Below are positions 1 through 8,284 of a stretch of 22,717 bases of DNA, in pieces. Origin of the DNA: Caldora sp. SIO3E6 (GTDB lineage: Bacteria > Cyanobacteriota > Cyanobacteriia > Cyanobacteriales > Coleofasciculaceae). The stretch spans positions 1 through 22,717 of the forward strand of contig JAAHHL010000041.1 of NCBI GenBank assembly GCA_010672185.1. Reading direction: 5' to 3'. Each line of letters opens with the position of its first letter. Positions within the stretch are counted from its first letter, which is position 1. A program made the position numbers and the translations under genes. Below the pieces are notes generated by a model, which saw only the letters and a program-made list of their open reading frames with translations, made no database searches and was not told the DNA's origin.

Positions 1-116
1 GTAAAACTTATTAATTGGGCAGAAAATCGGGTAGAAGATAATTGAGTGATTCATGGGCTATAAGCTATATATGGCAGTCATTTCAGCCACAGGCTGCACC
101 TGGTGACACGAACCTT

Positions 117-479
117 CTATTTACGCCGATCCGCTACCGTTACCACCTGAACTGGTTGCTCAATCCATTCTTGCGTCAACTTCAAACCCTCAAGCCATCG
201 CTGACTCTCTTTTTCTGAAATGGATCTCATCCGATCTGCATAGCCACCAGTTCGTTTGATTTTCTTTCTTGCCCATACCTTCTGATGCAATACTCCCAGT
301 GGTACTCCGAGTGAACTCACACAAAATACCGAATGCACAAATAGTCCTTTCGCATCGGGACTACTTAATGACCCTAACCCTTGTTTTTTGGTGCGTTTAC
401 CGAAATTCAGTTCTGTTGTGTCCTGCACCGCCAAGACTATTTTCTCGGCTGCCACTCGTTCTAATGTGCTATCTCGATC
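117..479 (-). pseudogene. IS4-family (Tn5-like) transposase fragment
   Basis: This is an internal piece of a DDE transposase of the Tn5-like IS4 group. It keeps the first catalytic block (LAVQDTTELNFG), the following GLFVHSVFCVSSLGVPLG and HQKVWAR segments, the ISEKESQRWLEGL segment, and the start of the second catalytic block (VVTVADR). In that family this last motif normally continues as DREAD, but here it runs into a stop two codons later, so the C-terminal half is gone. On the N-terminal side homology reaches back to RDSTLERV, just before an in-frame TGA at 480-482. The usual N-terminal DNA-binding region is missing or out of frame. The fragment is therefore non-functional, a scar of an old insertion at the edge of the origin-like region. 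Family assignment rests on remembered motifs and is fairly secure. Confidence 0.8.
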
Positions 480-1005
480 TCAGATCACTAACTCTACCGG
501 GTGAACCCCAAAGCTCACAATCCAATCTCTACCTGCATTTGAGTACTTCCAACTTTTCGCTTTCTCCACAATTAATTCCCTCTCTCTCGATCCAGAACTG
601 CACCACAAATCTCTTTACTGGCACAAAACTACTCCACCAAAAACCGCCAAGAAAAGGACTCCTATCCACTCTCACCACTGCTTAACTTTTGTAAAAAGAA
701 GCCTTTTTTCTCTCTTGTCAAAACTCTACGGGTGATATCAAATTCTCCTAACTCTTACAGAGTATACCTTCTAGCACATTACATTCCCAAAACTTTCTTT
801 AAGAAAGATGTGACTAAAGCATAGCATCCTCTCCTTAGCTGACGGTGTTGGTACGCAACATCTATCTGGCTAGCACCATCTTGAGCAACGCCTATAACTG
901 CCTCAGAGCTCCAGGGAAGCTCCCCCCTGGACTGGCTTCACTTCATCTTTTTCAAAGGTTGCAAGTGAGCATTCTTGCCCTTGCGGTTTTAATCCTAGCT
1001 AAACT
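480..1005. other. Gene-poor IS-scar region
   Basis: No intact gene is visible here. On the minus strand 779-937 is an open frame of 52 codons with no start codon, ending in ALVTSFLKKVLGM. It has a protein-like look and may be the C-terminal remnant of another transposase, but I do not recognise it. A 7-bp hairpin (TCCAGGG at 910-916, CCCTGGA at 925-931) lies beside it. The rest looks like decayed insertion-sequence DNA. Confidence 0.35.
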
Positions 1006-1077
1006 AGCTTGACTACTCATACGAGGGAACTGCTTACCATCACTGCCCCTACCTACTTGACTACTCATTGATTAGCG

Positions 1078-1142
1078 ATTAGCTACGCTACCGCCGTAGG
1101 CGATTACCTACTGTAGCGATCGCGTAGCTACCGCAGGTAATC
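1078..1142. repeat. Cyanobacterial interspersed palindromic repeat
   Basis: A compact run of GTAGC/GCTAC and GCGATCGC words forms nested imperfect palindromes. The outer 8-bp arms are GATTACCT (1102-1109) and AGGTAATC (1135-1142), with the HIP1 octamer near the centre. A related sequence flanks the IS at 20338-20393. Such HIP1-containing repeats are scattered through many cyanobacterial genomes, so this copy is probably an interspersed repeat that landed within the iteron array. Confidence 0.6.
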
Positions 1143-1149
1143 CCAGGCA

Positions 1150-1240
1150 TAATTATCCTAAATTACTACTCTCAATAATTACGGATTATTGATAAAGTTT
1201 AAGCAATAAAAAATGCTATAATTAGCATATAGCAAAAAGT
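1150..1240. other. AT-rich segment with dyads (possible unwinding element)
   Basis: This clearly AT-rich stretch lies between iteron copies 2 and 3. It holds two dyads: TCAATAAT/ATTATTGA with a 5-bp centre (1172-1192), and ATGCTA/TAGCAT with a TAAT centre (1213-1228). AT-rich DNA next to iterons often serves as the duplex-unwinding element of a plasmid origin. That role is inferred from position and composition only. Confidence 0.35.
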
Positions 1241-1853
1241 TCAGCGATTTAATAAAACCAAGGGTGAATACCTGATATTCTCTCCCGCGAGTATAACAAC
1301 AATGTATGACAGTAGTGCTAGTGTAAGTACAAGTGCATGCAGTATCTTTACCCTTTTGACTACCCATGCATAAGACTAGCTTACCCGGCTTGACTACTCA
1401 TGCTCATTAGTTGACCACAGAGGTTTATAATGGCTACAACCTATATACAGTAAGCATTACAGCGATTTAGGCTCAACTAGGCTTGGTTGGCTTAGAGTAG
1501 TTATCGCTACTTGACTACCTATAGCAAGACTGTTTTAGACCCACTTGACTACTCATGATGATATTACCTAGCTGAAAAGGCTTTTGAGCTGCTGTGAGAC
1601 ATTCTCGCGGGGCTTATGTAATTGTGAGACTGACTAAGCTGGCTTGATTACCCATAGAATCAGACAACTGTTTATCATCATCACCCCTACCCCCTTAACT
1701 ACCCATAATCAATAGCAACCGCGCCCCCCGCTACTCTCTCTCTTGGTGACCCACACATTATGCCTAACCCTACCCCTTTGACTATCCATGAGCGCTTCTG
1801 CTGTTTGCGTGAATGCGATCGCGTCTCTCCTTCCTCCCATTACTGGTGACCCA

Positions 1854-2048
1854 CTACTTATCGTGTAGCACCTCAAGCTCTGATTTCGATTCCTCAACCT
1901 CTACACTCCCAAAATCCCCTGAAACGCTCACAGGCTCTTGGTAGGCAGCAGGTTGGTAGGCAGCAGTTTTTATATACTCTATATTACCCGTGCTGCCTAC
2001 CGTCACACTGGATACCGGAACTGTCACACACCAAGTTTTCTCAACCAC
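1854..2048 (-). CDS. Possible small acidic protein
   Basis: This 64-codon frame starts at GTG, preceded by a G-rich stretch that could act as a ribosome-binding site. The product has a Val/Ser-rich first half, a duplicated AAYQ unit around residues 28-37 (the DNA repeats GTAGGCAGCAG twice), and a strongly acidic tail. No family is recognised. It lies downstream of the HTH gene on the same strand and partly within the degenerate repeat region. Composition is more protein-like than that of neighbouring frames, but it may be non-coding. Confidence 0.25.
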   Translation of the reverse strand: MVEKTWCVTVPVSSVTVGSTGNIEYIKTAAYQPAAYQEPVSVSGDFGSVEVEESKSELEVLHDK

Positions 2049-2328
2049 CCCCCTGGCTTGTAGATTATGGGGTGCTGGGGTTCAGGGTAGGGGTGGGTCA
2101 CCAGCTCCCATGAGAATGCCCCTAGAACCGTCGCTAGGGGCTGGGTGATAACAAACTACCTTGGGATGATTTGATGGGGGAAGTGGAGGCTTGTAGCACC
2201 GAAAGGTTTTTTTCCTGGCAACTCCAATCCTATGGCTGGATTCTAAGACCCTCTCGGAAATTTGCGGGATTTTTCGGGGAACTGGGGAGTGGGGGAGATG
2301 GGGTGCAAACGGAGTGCGATCGCGGACA
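2049..2328. other. Gene-free stretch with a strong hairpin
   Basis: No convincing gene is seen. A perfect 8-bp inverted repeat, GCCCCTAG (2118-2125) and CTAGGGGC (2134-2141) with an 8-nt loop, lies downstream of the minus-strand HTH gene and could end its transcript. No T-run follows, so it is not a canonical intrinsic terminator. A diverged iteron-like sequence lies at 2091-2102 in reverse orientation. Confidence 0.4.
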
Positions 2329-2898
2329 TCAAAGCTCATAGAACGCCATCGAACTCGTCAGCTTCTCATACGCCCTCTTGACGTTGTAGGTACGGAACTC
2401 GCCAAATGCATCCCTACTACCGTCAGTCCAGTATCCATCATGGGTTTTTCGCCAATCTGGGGATGCCTCAAGCTTAGCCTCTAACTGCCGCTTCTTTAAA
2501 GCTTGTTCCCGCTCTTGAGCTAGTCTCTCTTCAGGAAAGACAGCATTCTCAGCCAACAACCCCATTAACTTTGGAGGTTGCTGTAACAGCATTTCAACTG
2601 CTTTGAGCCTATCTGATGTCCGAGTGTCAGGGTTCTGGGCTATCTCCAAAAGGACATTGATACAATCCCCTGAATGCTTCGCAGCTTCCACTAGAGCTTG
2701 CTTATAGCTGTCTAAAACTTGCTCATGCCCCTTGAGGATGCGTTCCTTTGCTTGGTTTAACCCCTCCTGGAATTCTTCATCTTGGAGCCACCGATAAAGC
2801 GTTGACCGTGCCACACCCGCAGCGCTAGCAGCCTCCTGATGGCTGCAACCCGTCACCAGATTTTCAATTGCGATTAGCTGATTCTCAGAGAGAGCCAT
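2329..2898 (-). CDS. Helix-turn-helix DNA-binding protein (phage terminase small-subunit-like fold)
   Basis: The product is about 188 residues from the ATG at 2898; a GTG at 2910 would add five. Residues 8-45 form a helix-turn-helix of the insertion-element or terminase-small-subunit type (ENQLIAIENLVTGCSHQEAA followed by GVARSTLYRWLQD). The middle is predicted helical (KAVEMLLQQPPKLMGL) and the rest is charged. In cyanobacteria and phages such proteins appear both as small terminases and as plasmid-borne DNA-binding proteins. No large terminase or capsid gene is near, so a plasmid regulatory or replication role is more likely. The gene lies downstream of rep on the same strand, with a 286-bp gap. 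TGAGAC/GTCTCA motifs overlap and precede its start, suggesting autoregulation. No strong ribosome-binding site is seen at either start. Confidence 0.7.
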   Translation of the reverse strand: MALSENQLIAIENLVTGCSHQEAASAAGVARSTLYRWLQDEEFQEGLNQAKERILKGHEQVLDSYKQALVEAAKHSGDCINVLLEIAQNPDTRTSDRLKAVEMLLQQPPKLMGLLAENAVFPEERLAQEREQALKKRQLEAKLEASPDWRKTHDGYWTDGSRDAFGEFRTYNVKRAYEKLTSSMAFYEL

Positions 2899-3061
2899 AT
2901 GAGACACCACGGGACAAAATGAGACGGTATATTGTTATTTTTGTAGAAAACTATGGCAATAAAGTGATAACTTAGCAAGGAATTGAAAGCCTACAACTCC
3001 CATTATGCCTCGCCTTCATGGTTTATAACAAACACACACCTTACTGTCTCAAACTGTCTCA
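2899..3061. promoter_or_regulatory. Phased TGAGAC/GTCTCA motifs upstream of the HTH gene
   Basis: TGAGAC occurs at 2900-2905 and 2920-2925, exactly 20 bp apart. In inverted orientation GTCTCA occurs at 3046-3051 and 3056-3061, 10 bp apart and embedded in a direct repeat of ACTGTCTCA. A further pair, TGTGAGAC, lies 30 bp apart at about 1593 and 1623 in the iteron region. Spacings of 10, 20 and 30 bp place the sites on one face of the helix, as for an operator. The binding protein is unknown; the adjacent HTH protein is the obvious candidate. Confidence 0.45.
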
Positions 3062-3196
3062 CTGCTAGGTAAGGGATAATTCCCAATCCCCCGGTGCTAT
3101 CAATCGTGGATTTTCAATCATAACCTGTATCCCTTGTGAGAGAAGGCTACACGGCTGTTCAAGGAACTATCTGATATTTTTGTTAGTACAGAGCAA

Positions 3197-6100
3197 TCAG
3201 AAGGAAGCAAAAGCAAACTCTGTCATAATTTGGTCATACAACAACCGGGTAATTCTCTTGACCCCCATCAGCATAGACCTAAAAATGTGACCTTTTTCCT
3301 CACTCTCCTCTGAGATCCGCCTCAACCGTTCAAATTCAGTTTTAGAAATTTCTTCGTTTTTGTTGGTACATTGCACTTCAGGCTTAGGTAAGCCAGTTTG
3401 TTGGTTTTGCGGTGACACATCAGAGCTGGATTTATTAGAAATATCGGTTTGTTGTGTCACTACTTCAAAGCTTTGTATAGACTGACTTTCAGCTTGCGAT
3501 ACTCCCCAATTTTCGACCACAGATTTCCAGTCAAAAACAAACTCAGAAATCTTGGTATTAATTCGTTCAGCCACCGACTCAAAAATAGCTTGATGTAGGG
3601 GCTTAGCCTCTTTGAGGGAGTAAAAGCGTACTACCTCCCCATTAATTTTCTTGCGCTTACACTCGGTCTTTAGCCCAAATTTATCAAGCACCTTACCCAG
3701 ATACTGGCAAGGATCAGCGCCCTGAGCGCTGACGCCAATATTCCGTTGGCGCTTGGAGTCTTTCCCTTTTTCCCAGAATTCCAGCACCTCTGGGGATTCT
3801 TTGTGCCAGCTATTCTCTGGGTTTAGGAACCAACCAATCCCCATCTCAAGCAAAGTATAAATCTGGAGCCACTTACTACGGTAGGTAGCTAGGTGGATTT
3901 TCTTTTTACAATCTGGCTCCTCAGGGTCAGTAAAAATGCTCAATTTCTTATACCAGCGCTGTTGCTGTAGCACCTTAGCGGCTTCTGGGTTTAGCAGTAG
4001 GAACTGAGATTCAATCCTGGAGATAAGATTTCGGTCTTTATTCTTGACGGTGTGAATGAACTCAGGGTCGAAAGCAGGCTTCTCAAAAGTGACTTTGATG
4101 GGGTGTGACACAACCCCGCTGGTTTTATTAGAAATATCGGGGGGTTGTGTCACGGGGTCAAACCCTTCTTTAGACTGGCTTTCAGCTTGTTTCACACCCT
4201 CATTTTCGAGGGTGTGATCACACCGTACTTGTTCCGTATTGTCAACCGTTGACTGTTGTGTGCTAGCTTCCTGAGTTTCTACCTGCTGTTGTACTGCTAA
4301 TTTCTGTACTTCCTTGAGCTTCTCTGCAAATCCATCCTCCTCAGCTTTGACCCCATCAATTTCATAAATTTTGTGATTCGATGCTATCTCCATTGCTTTT
4401 GCAGGGGATAGCTTCCTCTGTTCCTGGATTGTTTTATCCTCGAACCCTGGTAGTCTTGAGAGCAAGCGAGATTTTGTAACTTGGCGGCGCTCATCGGGGG
4501 TTTTATCGTATTTTCGGGCAACTTTATCAGCTTCGCTGTCGGACAGAGTTTCTACTACGTAGGTACGCTCTGCTTCTTTGAATTGAATTTCCTCCTGTTC
4601 TTTTCTTAGATCACTAAGGTCATCTTCTCTTCCCCTGACAGTAACCACATCCCAGCCGCTGTCCCTCAGTGCATACTCAAGGCAAAGCCTGGGGTATTTC
4701 CGCTCAAAATTTTCTTTAGAGAAAATCCTACATTCAAATTCGTAATGAGCATCTAAAGATTTTTTGGCTAATTCCATCGCCACATTATGTAGCAGACTCA
4801 GTTTTTCATTATCACTAAGACCTGTTAAAGAAACCTTGGAGCAGTCGAGTGTATATTCCGCAAAAGCTTGTTGGAGCTGACCCGATGTTAAATTTTCAAA
4901 ACCTATCTTTTTGTGCAAGCTGGAGTGGTTTTGACAATAAACAAATTTGATAGTTTCGGGGTCGCGATTCCTTCCTAGGAATTGAACTTGAGTATCTGTT
5001 GTTGCTACACCACAGAAAAACGCGAATTCATATTTAAAGAACCTTGGCATTGTGGATTCTATGGTCTCGATGGTCTCGGTGATTTCAGCATCGCTGATTT
5101 TTTTCATGTCGATACTGACTCCGCTTTCTGCACTAGGAGAAAGAATTACTGTATTGATGCCATACTTCAAAATAAAAGCTTTTGGATCGCGCAAGAATTC
5201 CTTGCCCAAATCTGTGTTTGATGTTGTACTATCTAACCGGAAGATTTTCCTTCCTTTCTTTGACAGCTTTGAATCCCATGCCTCACACTTGCTTTGTGAA
5301 TCAGAGACTATGATGATGGGAACATCAGGCGGCAACTCCATCATTATGTTGTGGAGTTTGGAAAAATCATCGCCTTTTTCATCAAACTCAAACCACTCAC
5401 CTACCTTAGAGGCAAAGCCCAGCTCAACATCGCCTTCTTGTGCCTGACGGTGGCGGCTTGACCCATCATATAGATAAATCTTGCCCCGATTACCCGTGTA
5501 GGTATTTTGAACTTTGGTGATTTTCCGTCCGCTGAGTTTCTGGAAATATTCAACAGTGCAGTCTGTTAGATTTCCGTCTAAGATAGCGAATGAATCGCCG
5601 TTTTGGAGTGAATCGATAACCCGTTGCTTGACGACCTCCCTTTGATAGCTAACAGCAGTACGGCTGTGGTGCAAGTGTTTCGCAACGCTCTCGATTTCAT
5701 CAAAGGTGATTTTTTTGGCATCAAAATGATGCGGACAGAAATAACTCCAAGAATCCACCGCTCCAGCAATCCTTGATTGTGGATCTGCCAGCAGTACTAG
5801 CTCATTATTGGTTTTTAGATCCGCTTGAATTTGATTCCAATGTCTACCATTAAGTTTGTGACCATTGGAGCAAAATTGCTCTAACAAAACATTTCGATAA
5901 CCTCCAATAACAGCCCCATCCTCAGGATTGGCTAAGTATTTCTGGTTAACCCAGTGGCTTTTTCCAGTTCCCAATCCACTCCGGATTGCCAGTCCCTCTC
6001 CAGGTTTGGGAGGTTCCCAATCGAAATATTGCTGATTAATGGTGTGGTCAGGAGTGAATTTTCTTAACTGGAGCCACTCTTGCCCGTGTTCAGTTTCGAG

Positions 6101-7699
6101 TGATGGGAAATTTAAGAGCAGTTCATCCTTGGTTTTACGCCTAACATGGAAGCCGATGTTGGGTAACTCTGGAATTGGCTTGAGATATTTCTTCCAAGAG
6201 TCATCTCCTTGTGCAGATTGGTTGCTATTGGTAGTGGTTTTGCTTTTCCTCCTAGTTTGTTTTTTCGATTCGGGTAACTGTTCCCACTGCCAATAGGAAA
6301 CTCTCTTCAGGATTACTTCATCCGTTAAAGATGCCTTGGGGTTGCCTCTGTCAGCCTGCCTCCACAAGCTTTGAATTTCTCTGTCTGGTAAGGGTGGATT
6401 GCAACGGTGGCAATACTCTTCTAGTAGCTGATATCCATTGTTGGTATGTCTGATGCCTAGTTCATCAAGCCTACGGGCTGTGGCTACGAGATTGACAGCA
6501 AGCTTAAAGCCTTGTGGGTTTCTACCCGTAGTCCCTTGACTAACCCCGCTGCTAATTAATTCTTTGTCGTCACGAGTTAGACAAACCTCCAGTGGGATAG
6601 TATCCCCACTGTAATGGAACTTTCTTGGCTGTGGATTTATCTGAGGTTTCGGAAATAATTTCTCATCGGTCTTTGCTAGTAGTTTCCGTATTTTTTTACC
6701 ACTGGCTTTGTCCTTAAGTAGTTTCCGAGCTTTCAACCAGCGCTCATTGCCTAGACCGTGCGGAAAATACCCCAGAGAGTCTAGGCAACGTTCAAATTCA
6801 TTAGCAGAGTAGGCATGGTCAGAGCTAAATTCAAGACTAACTTCTTTGCCCCCACGACTGACCCCAGCTAATCGCATTTCCCTATTGGGATTTCCAATAG
6901 CCGGATCGCTACGGAAAAGGAGGATTAATTTACGCTGGAGTCTTTGCCAGTTAGCCGGGGCAATGTCCTCTGTGAGGCTGTAATAGAAGTGCAGGGATTT
7001 CCCGCCGCTGTAGATAACAATACTGGGGACTAGTCCGGTAGCTAGGGCTAACCATTTTAGTTTCCCCCACTGATGACGAATTGATTGCCCGTCTGTCTCT
7101 CCAAAAACACAGTTGATTTTCTTGACATCAGCGATGCGAGTACCACTAGTGTGGTTGGGGATGATGAAGATTTGTTTGCCTTTATGAGCAAGGGATTGAA
7201 ACAGTCCTAGCCCATCTGAATAACATTTATCAGATTCCTTCCAGACTTTGTTTCCATCTGGATGCCGGAGAGGGTTACCATCCACAATTGGATTGATGCA
7301 TTTCGTGGCTTGCAATCCCCAGTCGGGAGTGACCTTACATTTGTAAGGCTGAACGTTGTTAACTTTGACCCAAACCTCGTCACCAGGGAGATAGCCTAGC
7401 TTCTGCAACTGGTTTTTGGTTGCAGAAACTCCTGTGATGGAGGGGTGTGACTCAGGATTATATTCTTGCCCCGTTTGTAAATGTACGGGAAGGTTTTCGC
7501 TACCTCCAGATGCTTCTGATAATCCCCTCCGTAATCTCTTTCTATCTTTCGGGCATATTCCCTGCGAAGTCGATTGAGTTGAGCCTCCTGCTGTTTGTTC
7601 GATGTCTTTCCGAAACCTTTTGCCATAGCGCTTGTCCTTCCGATTTGAGTCAGTATGTGGAGTACCAAAGCCTTTAGTGTTGGGAGATGAAGCTCTCAT
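3197..7699 (-). CDS. Plasmid replication protein: primase-polymerase plus helicase (CyRepA1-like)
   Basis: This is the largest gene (1500 residues) and the likely replication initiator. Residues 195-282 resemble an archaeo-eukaryotic primase core: FGETDG with acidic E201/D203, SGGKSLHFYY around H237, and NREMRLAGVSR. Residues 425-452 look like a primase C-terminal helical domain (NPPLPDREIQSLWRQAD). Residues 570-915 form a helicase-like ATPase: Walker A GLGTGKS at 574-580, a DEIE acidic box at 666-669, and an arginine-finger-like QFLGRNRD at 905-912. The C-terminal third is charged and has two related repeats of about 32 residues (1167-1198 and 1398-1430). Large primase-helicase Reps are known on cyanobacterial plasmids (CyRepA families), which supports a replication role. 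The ATG at 7699 has a GGGGGTGA ribosome-binding site and begins 10 bp after the zinc-ribbon gene. The first ~95 residues are low-complexity and overlap another plausible frame. Confidence 0.85.
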   Translation of the reverse strand: MRASSPNTKGFGTPHTDSNRKDKRYGKRFRKDIEQTAGGSTQSTSQGICPKDRKRLRRGLSEASGGSENLPVHLQTGQEYNPESHPSITGVSATKNQLQKLGYLPGDEVWVKVNNVQPYKCKVTPDWGLQATKCINPIVDGNPLRHPDGNKVWKESDKCYSDGLGLFQSLAHKGKQIFIIPNHTSGTRIADVKKINCVFGETDGQSIRHQWGKLKWLALATGLVPSIVIYSGGKSLHFYYSLTEDIAPANWQRLQRKLILLFRSDPAIGNPNREMRLAGVSRGGKEVSLEFSSDHAYSANEFERCLDSLGYFPHGLGNERWLKARKLLKDKASGKKIRKLLAKTDEKLFPKPQINPQPRKFHYSGDTIPLEVCLTRDDKELISSGVSQGTTGRNPQGFKLAVNLVATARRLDELGIRHTNNGYQLLEEYCHRCNPPLPDREIQSLWRQADRGNPKASLTDEVILKRVSYWQWEQLPESKKQTRRKSKTTTNSNQSAQGDDSWKKYLKPIPELPNIGFHVRRKTKDELLLNFPSLETEHGQEWLQLRKFTPDHTINQQYFDWEPPKPGEGLAIRSGLGTGKSHWVNQKYLANPEDGAVIGGYRNVLLEQFCSNGHKLNGRHWNQIQADLKTNNELVLLADPQSRIAGAVDSWSYFCPHHFDAKKITFDEIESVAKHLHHSRTAVSYQREVVKQRVIDSLQNGDSFAILDGNLTDCTVEYFQKLSGRKITKVQNTYTGNRGKIYLYDGSSRHRQAQEGDVELGFASKVGEWFEFDEKGDDFSKLHNIMMELPPDVPIIIVSDSQSKCEAWDSKLSKKGRKIFRLDSTTSNTDLGKEFLRDPKAFILKYGINTVILSPSAESGVSIDMKKISDAEITETIETIESTMPRFFKYEFAFFCGVATTDTQVQFLGRNRDPETIKFVYCQNHSSLHKKIGFENLTSGQLQQAFAEYTLDCSKVSLTGLSDNEKLSLLHNVAMELAKKSLDAHYEFECRIFSKENFERKYPRLCLEYALRDSGWDVVTVRGREDDLSDLRKEQEEIQFKEAERTYVVETLSDSEADKVARKYDKTPDERRQVTKSRLLSRLPGFEDKTIQEQRKLSPAKAMEIASNHKIYEIDGVKAEEDGFAEKLKEVQKLAVQQQVETQEASTQQSTVDNTEQVRCDHTLENEGVKQAESQSKEGFDPVTQPPDISNKTSGVVSHPIKVTFEKPAFDPEFIHTVKNKDRNLISRIESQFLLLNPEAAKVLQQQRWYKKLSIFTDPEEPDCKKKIHLATYRSKWLQIYTLLEMGIGWFLNPENSWHKESPEVLEFWEKGKDSKRQRNIGVSAQGADPCQYLGKVLDKFGLKTECKRKKINGEVVRFYSLKEAKPLHQAIFESVAERINTKISEFVFDWKSVVENWGVSQAESQSIQSFEVVTQQTDISNKSSSDVSPQNQQTGLPKPEVQCTNKNEEISKTEFERLRRISEESEEKGHIFRSMLMGVKRITRLLYDQIMTEFAFASF
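7396..7626 (-). CDS. Possible small protein overlapping the rep 5' end
   Basis: A 76-codon frame lies out of frame inside the start of rep. It begins MAKGFGKTSNKQQEAQLNRL and is basic and helical through YARKIERDYGGDYQKHLEVA, which looks more like a natural protein than the overlapping Rep residues 25-95. The ATG has a GGAAGG ribosome-binding site at a normal distance. It may be a real overlapping gene, or its frame may be the true N-terminal coding frame of an ancestral Rep, joined to the downstream part by a frameshift. No family is recognised. Confidence 0.35.
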   Translation of the reverse strand: MAKGFGKTSNKQQEAQLNRLRREYARKIERDYGGDYQKHLEVAKTFPYIYKRGKNIILSHTPPSQEFLQPKTSCRS

Positions 7700-7709
7700 G
7701 ATTCACCCC

Positions 7710-8003
7710 CTATACCAAGCTCAGGATGAACAATTGGGTGTATTCGCTCTTAAACCCCCAATTTTCAAGTAAATTCAGGCAATCTGTTAGCCGCTTTTGT
7801 CTTTTCAGCCTCTTAAGCCGTTTTAATGGCTTAACCTCACGATATCCAAGGAATTTCTTGCAATCTTGGCAGTGGATGGATTCTTGATTTGGCTTCAACC
7901 CCGCGCCTAATTTGAGGTTCTCACTCCCGCAATGTGGGCATTTCGAGATGCAAGCGTCACTTGCATTTTGTGCTATACTTGTTACAGGTATTAGAGCCTG
8001 CAT
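7710..8003 (-). CDS. Small zinc-ribbon protein, first gene of the rep operon
   Basis: This 97-residue protein has a four-cysteine zinc ribbon: CPHCGSENLKLG at about 22-33 and HCQDCKKFLGY at about 44-54. A basic run follows (KRLKRLKRQKRL, about 61-72) that could contact nucleic acid. Its stop lies 10 bp before the Rep start, so the two are probably co-transcribed. A role as DNA-binding accessory or regulator of replication is inferred from this context. The ATG at 8003 is preceded by a strong GGGAGGA ribosome-binding site. That site can pair with an upstream CCTCC, which could limit translation. Confidence 0.7.
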   Translation of the reverse strand: MQALIPVTSIAQNASDACISKCPHCGSENLKLGAGLKPNQESIHCQDCKKFLGYREVKPLKRLKRLKRQKRLTDCLNLLENWGFKSEYTQLFILSLV

Positions 8004-8010
8004 GAAAAAT

Positions 8011-8035
8011 TCCTCCCTTCAGTATGAATGGAGGG
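8011..8035 (-). promoter_or_regulatory. Ribosome-binding-site-masking hairpin of the rep operon
   Basis: On the minus strand CCTCC (plus-strand 8030-8034) can pair with GGAGG (8012-8016), the core of the zinc-ribbon gene's ribosome-binding site. The loop is 13 nt. The stem is short (5 bp plus a possible wobble pair), so its effect is uncertain, but it sits where copy-number control would be expected. Confidence 0.35.
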
Positions 8036-8284
8036 CTTTTAGCGTATACGCATAAACAGGGCTTGCTATTCGTTGGAGCGAAATTTATCATTTAAGGTAC
8101 AGCTTAAATAGAATTTGCAGTGATTTACCTGTTGGCGCAGGTAGCTCACTCACTAGTAGCTAGCCTTGCGGGGCGATAAGCTCAAAGCCCCCTTGGTTGT
8201 TTTTCTCTGCCTCCAAATTACCGCATGAAGGCGCTCGAAGGGAATGCATGAGATGTAAGTGGAAGCAAGTTTCATTAAGGGATG
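8036..8284. promoter_or_regulatory. Intergenic control region upstream of the rep operon
   Basis: This gene-free stretch holds two dyads. One is the perfect 10-bp palindrome GCGTATACGC (8042-8051), with weak extension of both arms by TTTA/TAAA. The other is ATTTAAG/CTTAAAT (8090-8109) around GTACAG. Either could be an operator for the Rep operon transcribed leftwards. No clear -10/-35 pair was chosen. The right part (8160-8284) has no recognisable feature. Confidence 0.35.

Larger units (their letters stand above)
1006..1856 (+). repeat. Iteron-like repeat array (candidate origin or centromere)
   Basis: At least nine same-orientation copies of a 13-14 bp motif, consensus CTTGACTACYCATR, lie here. 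They start at about 1008, 1056, 1355, 1389, 1510, 1544, 1643, 1694 and 1777. Two pairs (1355/1389 and 1510/1544) have identical 34-bp spacing. Diverged forms reading TTGGTGACCCACA and CTGGTGACCCACT occur near 1743 and 1843, and a reverse-strand one near 2091. Some copies share longer flanks: the stretches before 1056 and 1694 both carry a similar CCCCTACC context. Direct, spaced, gene-free copies near a replication gene are typical of plasmid iterons or partition sites. One extra copy lies at 17996-18006, upstream of the resolvase-like gene. Which protein binds is unknown; Rep, the 188-residue HTH protein and the 300-residue protein are candidates. Confidence 0.7.

Noticed and set aside
1102..1142. 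41-bp imperfect palindrome as a hairpin telomere site
   Set aside because: It is made of HIP1-type interspersed repeat words that recur at 20338-20393, and its centre is not symmetrical.
1179..1367. 62-codon minus-strand frame in the repeat region
   Set aside because: It reads through the AT-rich dyads and an iteron copy and gives a Cys/Tyr-rich, unprotein-like sequence.
1006..1856. CRISPR array
   Set aside because: Repeats are short (13-14 bp), degenerate and irregularly spaced, and no cas genes are present.
2082..2339. 85-codon minus-strand frame after the HTH gene
   Set aside because: It is Pro-rich, spans the GCCCCTAG hairpin, overlaps the HTH gene end and has no ribosome-binding site.
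2329..2898. Phage terminase small subunit implying a prophage or phage-plasmid
   Set aside because: Only the helix-turn-helix fold supports it. No large terminase, portal, capsid or tail gene is in the window.
5052..5447. Plus-strand open frames inside rep
   Set aside because: They are shadows of the 1500-residue minus-strand gene, with no ribosome-binding sites or recognisable motifs.
8042..8051. GCGTATACGC palindrome as the resolvase target (telomere) site
   Set aside because: Known resolvase targets are much longer palindromes. Here perfect symmetry is only 10 bp, with weak extension, and an operator is a simpler explanation.
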